A stretch of 6,046 nucleotides of DNA from Desulfobacula sp. GTDB lineage: Bacteria > Desulfobacterota > Desulfobacteria > Desulfobacterales > Desulfobacteraceae. The stretch spans positions 1-6,046 of the forward strand of contig JABIYQ010000196.1 in NCBI GenBank assembly GCA_018702715.1, in the 5' to 3' direction. A program made the translations under genes and the position numbers. Position 1 is the first letter of the stretch. Every line of letters begins with the position of its first letter. The notes below the pieces were generated by a model, which was not told the DNA's origin, made no database searches, and was given only the letters and a program-made list of their open reading frames with translations. Below are positions 1 to 6,046 of this stretch, one piece after another.

Positions 1-135
1 GGAATCCAGCCGATTTTTTGTCTTATGTGTCCTGAACTTACCGAAGAAAATATGCTGGAACTGGCAAGCATTGGTACTGACCTTGATCTGACCCAGGATA
101 CCCTGGATGCTGTTATAGATGACATTTTAGGTTAA
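1..135 (+). CDS. C-terminal fragment of an unrecognised protein (44 codons, 5' end outside window)
   Basis: Frame 1 is open from the first base and ends at TAA 133-135. The 44 visible residues contain a CxxC pair (Cys7 and Cys10 of the fragment, FCLMCP). They then form a probably helical, strongly acidic tail with ten Asp/Glu residues and no Lys, Arg or His. I do not recognise the family, and a tail this short does not support a function. Its stop lies five bases before the next ATG, so the two genes are probably cotranscribed and may be translationally coupled. That the frame is coding is supported by its position and by the abutting downstream gene, not by homology. The CxxC could be structural or metal-binding, but nothing here decides it. 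Confidence 0.6.
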   Translation, partial: GIQPIFCLMCPELTEENMLELASIGTDLDLTQDTLDAVIDDILG

Positions 136-140
136 AAAAA

Positions 141-1379
141 ATGAAGGGTCCGAAAATAGGGCTGTATGCAGGGTCAGGAACTTCCCATTCCTGGCTCTGG
201 TTTGTAGACCTTTTTGAAAAGGCAGGTTTTTATGATCTGGTTTTTCTGGATGAATTTTCTGTACAAAACAATGATATAAAAGTGCTTGATGTGCTGGTCG
301 TCTCCGGCGGGGATACATTTGCCGTGGCAAAAAGCCTTGGAAAAGAAGGGGGTCAAAACATCAAGTCCTTTGTTGAACAAGGCGGTACATATATTGGTTC
401 CTGTGCAGGGGCCTATCTTCCCATGAACTCATCTAAAAAACCCCTTGACTGGTTTAATTTTGTTGATGTTAAAATCACAAATTTGAGCAAAACTCTTCCC
501 CTGGCTGAAATTACGACCTGCAAATTCTGCACATCCTATGGTTGTGATTTTGTGTTTCACCCAGTCAGGGAAGCTGTTGCATTGAAAACCACCTCTTTTT
601 TTGACAAAAAAACGCCTGTTGTATTTACGGCACCGCTATATGGAGGGCCCGGGATGAAAGCGTGTGATCCATCCTGGGTACTTGCAGTTTATGAGGGGTT
701 TACCCGTAAGACCTCTTTTTTGACGAGTCGGAAAATTGCTGAAAAAACCCTTATCAAAAAAGCCGCTGTTATAAGGGTGCCATACAAAAAAGGACAGTTT
801 TATCTTTTGGGACCTCATCTTGAACACCCAAAATTTAAAGAAGCCAACCAGTTTATTATCGATGCCGTAATCTCTGAAACGGGTATGGTTCAAAATCGTG
901 GGTCTTCAAAATATAGATTAAAAAGTGCTCCCTTAAAAGAAAAAATAACTGGAAAACAAGCCAAAGAACTACTTTTAAGCATCAGACGGGAATTGAGCAA
1001 TTCACGAATTGTGGCAGCCAGTCTGGAATTTTTACCCATCCAATGGCTGATCGGGCAAAAAGTTTATGAACCGCAAAAAATGCGGGTATATCTTGAGTCC
1101 ATGTGGAAACGGATGAAGGCCCTTGAAAAAAACAAGGTATTAATACTTGAGCCTGGGCTTTATAGTAGGATCACAAGTGCCGCGTGTCAAATAACCCTTG
1201 AGCTTCGCAGAATAAAACAGCAGATTGATGAGAATCTGGACAGCCTTGAAACAGCCGTCAAAATCTTTGATTTGCTGCATGTTCTGTCATCCTCTTTTTT
1301 TGATCTGTATTTTGCAACACTGTTCAATGGTTCTCAACAATATCATGAAGGGATTAAATCAAAAGTAAAGATTAAATAA
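141..1379 (+). CDS. BPL_N-type (class I glutamine amidotransferase-like) protein with helical C-terminal extension
   Basis: This 412-residue protein has an N-terminal half (about residues 4-245) that looks like the biotin-protein-ligase N-terminal domain, a class I glutamine-amidotransferase-like fold. Seen in sequence: a first strand KIGLYAGSGTS, VVSGGDTF at 53-60, the nucleophile elbow GSCAGAYLP with Cys88, a YGGPGM motif near 167-172, and GPHLEHP with His226 and Glu228. Cys88-His226-Glu228 makes a plausible complete triad, so catalysis is possible, but the substrate is unknown. In this fold some members hydrolyse glutamine to supply ammonia and others act as peptidases. No ligase catalytic domain follows: residues about 265-412 are Lys/Glu/Leu-rich and predicted helical, with no motif I recognise. 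There is no signal peptide, so it is probably cytoplasmic. The start ATG lies five bases after the previous stop, with only a weak TAGG (128-131) as ribosome-binding site, suggesting coupling. It is not a plain biotin ligase, nor an obvious part of the redox cluster that follows. Confidence 0.85.
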   Translation: MKGPKIGLYAGSGTSHSWLWFVDLFEKAGFYDLVFLDEFSVQNNDIKVLDVLVVSGGDTFAVAKSLGKEGGQNIKSFVEQGGTYIGSCAGAYLPMNSSKKPLDWFNFVDVKITNLSKTLPLAEITTCKFCTSYGCDFVFHPVREAVALKTTSFFDKKTPVVFTAPLYGGPGMKACDPSWVLAVYEGFTRKTSFLTSRKIAEKTLIKKAAVIRVPYKKGQFYLLGPHLEHPKFKEANQFIIDAVISETGMVQNRGSSKYRLKSAPLKEKITGKQAKELLLSIRRELSNSRIVAASLEFLPIQWLIGQKVYEPQKMRVYLESMWKRMKALEKNKVLILEPGLYSRITSAACQITLELRRIKQQIDENLDSLETAVKIFDLLHVLSSSFFDLYFATLFNGSQQYHEGIKSKVKIK

Positions 1380-1430
1380 AGTATCGTTACGCAATACATA
1401 ACACCATAATTTTCACGACAGGAGAAAAAA
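1380..1430 (+). other. Intergenic gap before the redox cluster
   Basis: These 51 bases separate the BPL_N gene from the hexahaem cytochrome gene and form the longest gap in the window. It is the most likely place for a promoter of the redox cluster. A CATAAT (1405-1410) could pass for a -10 element, but nothing at the matching distance resembles TTGACA. GTATCG at 1381-1386 and GCAATAC at 1391-1397 form only a poor inverted repeat, and there is no hairpin followed by a T-run. No promoter or terminator can therefore be assigned, and read-through from the upstream genes is also possible. Confidence 0.4.
1419..1424 (+). promoter_or_regulatory. Ribosome-binding site deciding a TTG start
   Basis: CAGGAG sits six bases (all A) before TTG at 1431. 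The reading frame is closed by TAA at 1407-1409 and has no ATG or GTG between that stop and the TTG. The next in-frame ATG, at 1485, would remove the basic n-region of the signal sequence. This makes TTG 1431 the best start for the hexahaem cytochrome. Confidence 0.7.
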
Positions 1431-2336
1431 TTGCAAACCGGAACTATAAAGATAAAAATTAAATTACAACCCGGATGGATTTGCATGCTTGTTACAACGG
1501 GATGCTTTCTACTGGCACTTTTATGGTTTTCCCATGCCCGGGCCGGGACTGATACAGCATCATTTTCCACCTGGTTTGTGGATATGAGTCAATATGCAGA
1601 TGCTGCCCACGCAAGTCTTAAGTGCGAAGAATGTCATGGTTCCATGACCGACAGGGAGCCGGCCATGGGGATCGGTCTGAGAAAAAATCATCCTGATTCA
1701 AAGTCGGTTGATTTTCTTAAAACCCAAACCAAAAGAAACTTTGATTATCAGGTCTGCCAGAAATGTCATAAAATTGCGTATTCACGTTTTGTTAAGGGGG
1801 AACATGCAAGGGCTGTATTCAAAGAGAAAACACAAGGCAAGCCTTCCCAAACCGGTTTCGCTCCCACCTGTGGGGACTGCCATTCAGCCCATTATTCCAA
1901 ATCTCATCTGACACGTGTCCAAACAGGAAAGATGATGACTCAAACCTGCGGAGCATGTCACCTTGAACAAAAACAAAGCTTTCTTGCAAATTATCATGGC
2001 AAGGCTGCGGTAAATCTGGAATATGATAAAGCCGCATTTTGTTCGGATTGTCATGGTGCCCATACCATGCTCTCTCTTAAAGATAAGGATGTGGTATTGA
2101 ATGCCTGCAGACGATGCCATTCAGATGCGACACCTGAATTTGCAAGTATTATTATTCATGACAGCACAAAGAATCTTGATGTGAAAAGTGATACCAAAAA
2201 ATCGAGTCTGAAATGGGTTCATTTAATGCGCGCATTGTCTTTATTTTTTGTTATTGCCGTTCTTGTTTTTTTCTACATGCACACAGGACTCTTGATGTTA
2301 AGAAAACTCCATGAAAAATTGAGGAGACATAAGTAA
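1431..2336 (+). CDS. Membrane-anchored hexahaem cytochrome c
   Basis: This 301-residue multihaem c-type cytochrome probably acts on the periplasmic face as an electron-transfer subunit. It has six CxxCH haem-attachment motifs, with first cysteines at residues 65, 109, 147, 173, 204 and 226. Further histidines (60, 87, 125, 154, 159, 189, 211, 243) could serve as distal ligands, suggesting bis-His haems. The N-terminus has a basic segment (Lys7, 9 and 11), a hydrophobic stretch at about 16-33 and an AxA site ending at Ala38, fitting Sec export. A C-terminal transmembrane helix at about 263-289 precedes a basic tail (RKLHEKLRR), so the protein is tethered with its C-terminus in the cytoplasm. 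That helix carries His264 and His284. TTG is the start, chosen for its CAGGAG site and the signal n-region. The stop overlaps the next ATG by one base, so it is almost certainly made with the cytochrome b that follows and is likely the haem-c partner of that protein. The exact subfamily is not recognised. Confidence 0.9.
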   Translation: MQTGTIKIKIKLQPGWICMLVTTGCFLLALLWFSHARAGTDTASFSTWFVDMSQYADAAHASLKCEECHGSMTDREPAMGIGLRKNHPDSKSVDFLKTQTKRNFDYQVCQKCHKIAYSRFVKGEHARAVFKEKTQGKPSQTGFAPTCGDCHSAHYSKSHLTRVQTGKMMTQTCGACHLEQKQSFLANYHGKAAVNLEYDKAAFCSDCHGAHTMLSLKDKDVVLNACRRCHSDATPEFASIIIHDSTKNLDVKSDTKKSSLKWVHLMRALSLFFVIAVLVFFYMHTGLLMLRKLHEKLRRHK

Positions 2337-3049
2337 TGGAAACCAGAATAAATTCCCCCCAAACCTTTCAGCGGTTTCATATCCTGCACAGGATTTTGCA
2401 TATGGTCATTATTTTTAATTTTACCTTCCTTGCAATTTCAGGTTTTCTTCTTCATTTCAGTGGATTTGGATGGGCAAGATTTTTGATCGCTCTGATGGGA
2501 GGAGCCGGTGCTGCAGGGTGGTTACACAGGTTTTGTGCAGTATTTCTTTATTTTGGGATACTGGTTCATGTTTTCTGGCTTATTTATTATAAAATGGTGC
2601 TAAAACAAAATTTTTGTGGACCGGATTCTATTTTGCCGGGAAAAAAAGATGTCAAAGATCTGTTCCAGAATTTAAGGTATGTATTTAACAAAGGCACTCC
2701 CCCATTATTTGACAGGTTCAGCTATCTTCAAAAATTGGATTACTGGGGCGAATTGCTTGGCATGCAAAGCATGGGAATCACAGGCCTTATCCTTTGTTTT
2801 CCAGAGTTTTTTGCAGGGATCATTCCGGGATTTTTTATTAATATAGCCGGTTATTTTCACTTTTATGAAGCCGTATTAGCGGTGATGTATATTGGTGTGG
2901 TTCATATGTCGGATACCCACCTTGCCCCGGATGTTTTCCCAATGGAAAAAGCCATTTTTACAGGAAAGATAGAAAAACAAAGATTTATGGAAGACCACCC
3001 TGGTGAATGGAAAAGGCAACAGATGATCAACGACCAAAAGCTTTTATAA
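2336..3049 (+). CDS. Four-helix cytochrome b, formate dehydrogenase gamma/Ni-Fe hydrogenase b-type
   Basis: This 237-residue integral membrane protein resembles the dihaem cytochrome b subunits of formate dehydrogenase, hydrogenase and thiosulfate reductase, which pass electrons between menaquinone and a periplasmic partner. Hydrophobic helices lie at about 21-41, 64-86, 136-156 and 174-193. Likely haem b ligands are His18 or His22 (helix 1), His64 (helix 2), and His175 and His190 (helix 4). This layout parallels E. coli FdnI, whose ligands as I recall are His18, 57, 155 and 169. Other family-like features are LDYWGELLGM followed by GITGLILCFPE (134-157), and a C-terminal FPMEKAIFTGKI segment ending in HPGEW (221-225). 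The ATG shares its A with the stop of the hexahaem gene, and GAGGAG (2321-2326) lies inside that gene, so the two are translationally coupled and presumably form a subcomplex. No dehydrogenase catalytic subunit is beside it, which argues against a simple formate dehydrogenase or hydrogenase operon. Confidence 0.85.
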   Translation: METRINSPQTFQRFHILHRILHMVIIFNFTFLAISGFLLHFSGFGWARFLIALMGGAGAAGWLHRFCAVFLYFGILVHVFWLIYYKMVLKQNFCGPDSILPGKKDVKDLFQNLRYVFNKGTPPLFDRFSYLQKLDYWGELLGMQSMGITGLILCFPEFFAGIIPGFFINIAGYFHFYEAVLAVMYIGVVHMSDTHLAPDVFPMEKAIFTGKIEKQRFMEDHPGEWKRQQMINDQKLL

Positions 3050-3094
3050 ATAAAACTGATAAATAAAATTAAAATTTCAAATGGAAATGCCCTT

Positions 3095-4603
3095 ATGAAT
3101 TTAAAAACAATATTATCTATTATAATCGGTTGTGCACTGATGATTTTCATGGCAGCTTTTAACAGCACCCAGGCTTTTGCATCAAAGGTTGCTGATTTAA
3201 AAGCTGCAAAGGCCATTGAAGAACAGGTCCAAAAACCTTTGGTGCAAGAACCTTTGCTGTGTCTTGACTGCCACAGAATGCCGAATATAAACACTAACGA
3301 GGGTGTTATTGCATCCCAGGCTTTTTGTTATGATTGTCACAAAAAAGAAGATATAATAAAACGAAATGGTGTGACTGCTGCAAGCTTACAGATTACAATG
3401 GATACCTTTAACGATAACCAGCCTGATCATCGTTTTATTGCATGCATTAATTGTCATACGGATATTGCCCGTTCACCCCATAAAACCCAAACAGGGGTAA
3501 CCTGTACCAAATGTCACACGCAGCATTCTGAAGGCCCGGCCAATGACCCCCATTTAAGGGTATCCTGCCAGGCATGTCATTTCCAATCAAAATTTGTAAA
3601 GCTTGATCCAAAAGATTTTAAAGTGAAGCTTGCCCACAATGATTATGATGGTGTTCCCATAATCCTTTCAAAACATATTCTTTCAGATGTAGAAGATGAA
3701 GAAACATGCAGGAAATGTCATTTTAAAAATAATCCAGTGGGAGCTCCTGCTGCAGTGCTTCCTTCAAAAAGCATCCTTTGCATGATGTGCCATAATTCAC
3801 CCCTGGCAGTGGGCCATCCTGTTTTTGGCCTTGCAGGCCTTATCTTTATGGTGGGTATTTTTTTCATGATTGCTTTCTGGTTCAAGGGAAGTGTAAAAGG
3901 AGAGGAAAAATCTCTTCACAGGAAAATCAGCTTAAGCTCGGAATCAATCTGGAATACAATTTTTTCAAAACAGGTTTTCAGTCTAATAAAAATATTTATT
4001 CTGGATATAGTTTTTCAAAGGAGAATTCTTAAAGAGAGTGTTTCCAGATGGTCAATGCATTCCTTAATTTTTACTGCCATTCTGCTGCGTTTTGGGTTAA
4101 GTCTTTTTACAGCCATTGGATTCTATTTTAATCCAGAAGGGAACATGCTCACAGCACTTATAGATAAGAACCATTGGTTTACAGCATTTGCAAATGATAT
4201 TTTAGGCCTTTTTATTCTTCTGGGCATTATCTGGGCCATTGTAAAACGATTTGTTATTAAGCCGGATCATGTGGTTTCGGAATACCAGGATAATATTACC
4301 CTTATACTCATCGGCACTCTTGTCCTGCTGGGATTTTTCCTTGAAGGAGCAAGGATTCTTGTGACCGGAATCCCTTTTGATATGGCAGTTTATTCCTTTG
4401 TCGGATATCTGGTTTCCAAAGTGTTTTCAATCTTTTCCATTGACTGGGGCCAGGTATACCCGTTCATGTGGTACGCCCATGGTGTGGTGGCGGCAGTCTT
4501 TATTGCCTGGCTGCCCTTTGGGAAGATGCGGCATATGTTTAACACGCCTCTGACCTATTTTATAGAAGCTGTTGATGGTGTTAAAAATGAGAAAAGGGTT
4601 TAA
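3095..4603 (+). CDS. Heptahaem cytochrome c fused to a NarI/DsrM-type membrane cytochrome b
   Basis: This 502-residue two-domain protein begins with a signal peptide (residues 1-29, AFA cleavage site). A periplasmic domain follows with seven CxxCH motifs, first cysteines at 56, 78, 117, 137, 158, 205 and 229. The membrane part has helices at about 243-263, 320-345, 362-385, 399-422 and 455-476, plus a hydrophobic, probably interfacial, segment at 429-447. The basic loop before helix 2 (FQRRILKESVSRW, then His322) is typical of the NarI-like subunits paired with CCG proteins (DsrM, TmcC, HdrE). His462 and His480 are 18 residues apart, as are the NarI ligands His187 and His205. By inference it moves electrons between periplasmic haems, menaquinone and the cytoplasmic CCG protein encoded next. 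The start is supported by TGGAAA (3082-3087), seven bases upstream; the nearby ATGs at 3081 and 3087 are out of frame. It lies 45 bases after the cytochrome b gene and 27 before the CCG gene, with no terminator in either gap. Confidence 0.9.
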   Translation: MNLKTILSIIIGCALMIFMAAFNSTQAFASKVADLKAAKAIEEQVQKPLVQEPLLCLDCHRMPNINTNEGVIASQAFCYDCHKKEDIIKRNGVTAASLQITMDTFNDNQPDHRFIACINCHTDIARSPHKTQTGVTCTKCHTQHSEGPANDPHLRVSCQACHFQSKFVKLDPKDFKVKLAHNDYDGVPIILSKHILSDVEDEETCRKCHFKNNPVGAPAAVLPSKSILCMMCHNSPLAVGHPVFGLAGLIFMVGIFFMIAFWFKGSVKGEEKSLHRKISLSSESIWNTIFSKQVFSLIKIFILDIVFQRRILKESVSRWSMHSLIFTAILLRFGLSLFTAIGFYFNPEGNMLTALIDKNHWFTAFANDILGLFILLGIIWAIVKRFVIKPDHVVSEYQDNITLILIGTLVLLGFFLEGARILVTGIPFDMAVYSFVGYLVSKVFSIFSIDWGQVYPFMWYAHGVVAAVFIAWLPFGKMRHMFNTPLTYFIEAVDGVKNEKRV

Positions 4604-4630
4604 TCGGAATAACAATTTAAAGGTGTTAAA

Positions 4631-6046
4631 ATGACCGAAGAAGAAACAAAGGGTTCTGACTCCCAAATAGATGAAACAATAGATAAAAAAGAGGATATTT
4701 CGTCTTTGGATCTGGAAAAAAATACCAAGGAAAAAGTCAGACAGATACCCATACATAAGCTGGATATAAAGCGGTTAATAGCCCTTGATTCCTGTACCCG
4801 ATGTGGGGAGTGCCTTACCTGGTGTCCTGTTCATGACCAGGATTCAAAAGAAGAACTTATTCCCAGAAGAAAAATAATAGATTTTTTAAAGCTTGCCAGA
4901 ACACAAAATGGATTTCTTGCCGGAATTATGGAAAGTGATAAAGTCGGGGAATCATTGAAAAAGGTCATTTCAAAATTAACCGGGTACAGGCAAGTTACCA
5001 AAGAACAGATGGAGAAATTTGTATTTAGTCTGTATGAATGTTCTACCTGTGGCCAGTGTGAAGTGGTTTGTCCGGCCCATATTGATACGATCGGCCTTTG
5101 GGAAGAACTTAGGCGATTGATTGTGCGGGCGGGTTATGGCCCTTTGGAGCCCCAGAAAGCCTTGAGAAAAAGTGTGATGACCTTTGACAATCCCTGGCAG
5201 CAGCCAAGGGCAGGTCGGACTAAGTGGTCCCGCCGTGCAAAAAAGGATGGCCTGATTACCGAAGAACCCAGACAAATTAAAAAAACAAAGGGCAGGGTTC
5301 TTCTTTTTCTGGGATGCACAGCTTCCTATGATGCAAATGTCAAGAGGGTGGCCATAAATACCATCAATGTTCTGGATGCCCTGGGTATAGATTACGGCGT
5401 ACTTGGAAAGGAAGAAAAATGTTGCGGCAGTGTATTGCTCAGGATGGGAGATCCTGAATATAAGCGATTATTTCAGGAAAATATTGAACAATTCAACAGC
5501 CTTGGCATTGACACATTGATCAGTTCCTGTTCAGGTTGTTTCAAAACCATAATGCAGGATTATCCTAAAATCGGAAAATTGAATTTTGAAGTTTTGCATA
5601 CGGTTGAATATCTGGCCCGACTGGTAAAAACCGGTGAATTGACCTTTACCCATCCTGTTGACAAGACAATTACCTTTCATGATCCCTGCCACCTTGGAAG
5701 GGCCACGGGTGGATTTGATGCACCTCGGATGATCATGGAAGCCATTCCTGGACTAAACCTTGTCGAAATGCCCAGAAACAGGGAATATTCAAGGTGTTGC
5801 GGTGCAGGCGGCGGATTAAAGGCAGGGTTTCCTGAAATTCAGGGTCGCATGGCCCAAAAGCGGATCAAAGAGGCTGAAGAAACCGGCGCACAAGATCTGG
5901 TCTCCTGCTGTCCATTTTGTTATCAGGGACTTCAGGTGGGAATAAATGCGCTGGAATCTGATATTGTTATGAAAGATCTTTCAGAATTCATTGCAGAATC
6001 TATTCTGGGTTATGATGTGTTTGAAAAGGCAGCCAAAGAGGCGGAA
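4631..6046 (+). CDS. HdrD/DsrK/TmcB-like CCG-domain iron-sulfur protein (3' end outside window)
   Basis: The frame is open from ATG 4631 to the window edge, giving 472 residues with no stop. An acidic, Lys/Glu-rich, probably disordered leader (1-40) precedes two ferredoxin-type motifs, CTRCGECLTWCP (Cys55, 58, 61, 65) and CSTCGQCEVVCP (Cys137, 140, 143, 147), each fit for a [4Fe-4S] cluster. Two CCG domains follow: Cys229, Cys264-Cys265-Gly, Cys300 and Cys303; then Cys353, Cys389-Cys390-Gly, Cys427 and Cys430. In HdrB/HdrD such motifs bind the noncubane [4Fe-4S] clusters of heterodisulfide reductase. With no signal peptide or membrane helix it should sit on the cytoplasmic face, docked to the NarI-like domain encoded upstream, as DsrK docks to DsrM and TmcB to TmcC. 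Ribosome-binding site AGGTG (4620-4624) lies six bases before the ATG. The sequence ends in a helical segment like the usual family C-terminus, so few residues are probably missing. Substrate unknown: a thiol/disulfide couple, ferredoxin and a flavoprotein all remain possible. Confidence 0.9.
   Translation, partial: MTEEETKGSDSQIDETIDKKEDISSLDLEKNTKEKVRQIPIHKLDIKRLIALDSCTRCGECLTWCPVHDQDSKEELIPRRKIIDFLKLARTQNGFLAGIMESDKVGESLKKVISKLTGYRQVTKEQMEKFVFSLYECSTCGQCEVVCPAHIDTIGLWEELRRLIVRAGYGPLEPQKALRKSVMTFDNPWQQPRAGRTKWSRRAKKDGLITEEPRQIKKTKGRVLLFLGCTASYDANVKRVAINTINVLDALGIDYGVLGKEEKCCGSVLLRMGDPEYKRLFQENIEQFNSLGIDTLISSCSGCFKTIMQDYPKIGKLNFEVLHTVEYLARLVKTGELTFTHPVDKTITFHDPCHLGRATGGFDAPRMIMEAIPGLNLVEMPRNREYSRCCGAGGGLKAGFPEIQGRMAQKRIKEAEETGAQDLVSCCPFCYQGLQVGINALESDIVMKDLSEFIAESILGYDVFEKAAKEAE

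Noticed and set aside
1405..1410. CATAAT as a -10 promoter element before the hexahaem gene
   Set aside because: No TTGACA-like hexamer lies 16-18 bases upstream, and such AT-rich hexamers are common in sequence of this composition.
1485..1487. Alternative ATG start for the hexahaem cytochrome, with GGATGG upstream
   Set aside because: It would leave a signal sequence with no basic n-region, whereas TTG 1431 has a better spaced CAGGAG and keeps the Lys-rich n-region. It cannot be fully excluded.
1503..1505. Cys25 in the hexahaem cytochrome signal region as a lipid-attachment cysteine
   Set aside because: It sits in the middle of the hydrophobic stretch with no Leu/Val/Ile at -3, and an AxA site follows at 36-38.
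1708..1911. 67-codon + strand open frame inside the hexahaem cytochrome gene
   Set aside because: It lies out of frame within haem motifs 2 and 3 of the cytochrome. It has no ribosome-binding site I can see and no recognisable features.
3122..3133. IIGC at residues 10-13 of the haem-NarI fusion as a lipoprotein lipobox
   Set aside because: The hydrophobic core continues for about nine residues after the cysteine and ends at a good AxA signal peptidase I site (Ala27-Phe-Ala29), which fits an ordinary cleaved signal peptide better.
2902..3294. 130-codon open frame on the - strand across the cytochrome b / haem-NarI junction
   Set aside because: It overlaps two well-supported + strand genes, including a signal peptide and the first CxxCH motif. 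Its translation shows no recognisable domain, so it is a shadow of those genes.
4427..4756. 109-codon open frame on the - strand over the end of the NarI domain and the start of the CCG gene
   Set aside because: It is antisense to conserved helix 5 and to the CCG leader. Its composition is what antisense of AT-rich membrane coding sequence gives, and it shows no motif of its own.

Overview
The window reads as a piece of an anaerobic, low-GC (roughly 40% by eye) bacterial chromosome. The gene content points to a sulfate-reducing deltaproteobacterium of the Desulfobacteraceae type (Desulfobacterota). The main evidence is a run of multihaem cytochromes c, a NarI/DsrM-type cytochrome b and an HdrD/DsrK/TmcB-like CCG iron-sulfur protein. 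This lineage call is an inference from gene families, not from a database match. All genes lie on the + strand and coding density is very high: the largest gap between genes is 51 bases, so no stretch over 300 bases lacks a gene.

Region 1 (1-1379) holds the last 44 codons of an unrecognised gene. Five bases later comes a 412-residue protein with a class I glutamine-amidotransferase-like fold of the biotin-protein-ligase N-terminal (BPL_N) kind. Its Cys-His-Glu triad looks intact and it carries a helical C-terminal extension of unknown role. The tight spacing suggests these two genes are translated together. They have no obvious link to the redox genes.

Region 2 (1431-6046) is a compact four-gene redox cluster. 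It encodes (i) a membrane-anchored hexahaem cytochrome c that starts at TTG; (ii) a four-helix cytochrome b of the formate dehydrogenase gamma/hydrogenase type, whose ATG overlaps the preceding stop by one base; (iii) a single polypeptide joining a periplasmic heptahaem cytochrome c domain to a NarI/DsrM-type membrane cytochrome b domain; and (iv) a cytoplasmic HdrD-like protein with two ferredoxin-type [4Fe-4S] motifs and two complete CCG cysteine motifs. Gene (iv) runs off the right edge. Gaps within the cluster are 45 bases or less and no terminator is visible, so it is probably one operon.

The inferred job of the cluster is electron exchange across the cytoplasmic membrane. The 13 c-type haems face the periplasm, the two cytochrome b proteins are positioned to exchange electrons with menaquinone, and the CCG protein is positioned to connect the NarI-like domain to a cytoplasmic thiol/disulfide, ferredoxin or flavoprotein couple. 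This resembles the Hmc, Tmc, Nhc, Ohc and Dsr transmembrane complexes of sulfate reducers, but it has two separate cytochrome b types and a covalent haem-c/NarI fusion. No catalytic subunit (hydrogenase, formate dehydrogenase or reductase) is visible, so substrate and direction of electron flow cannot be read from this window.
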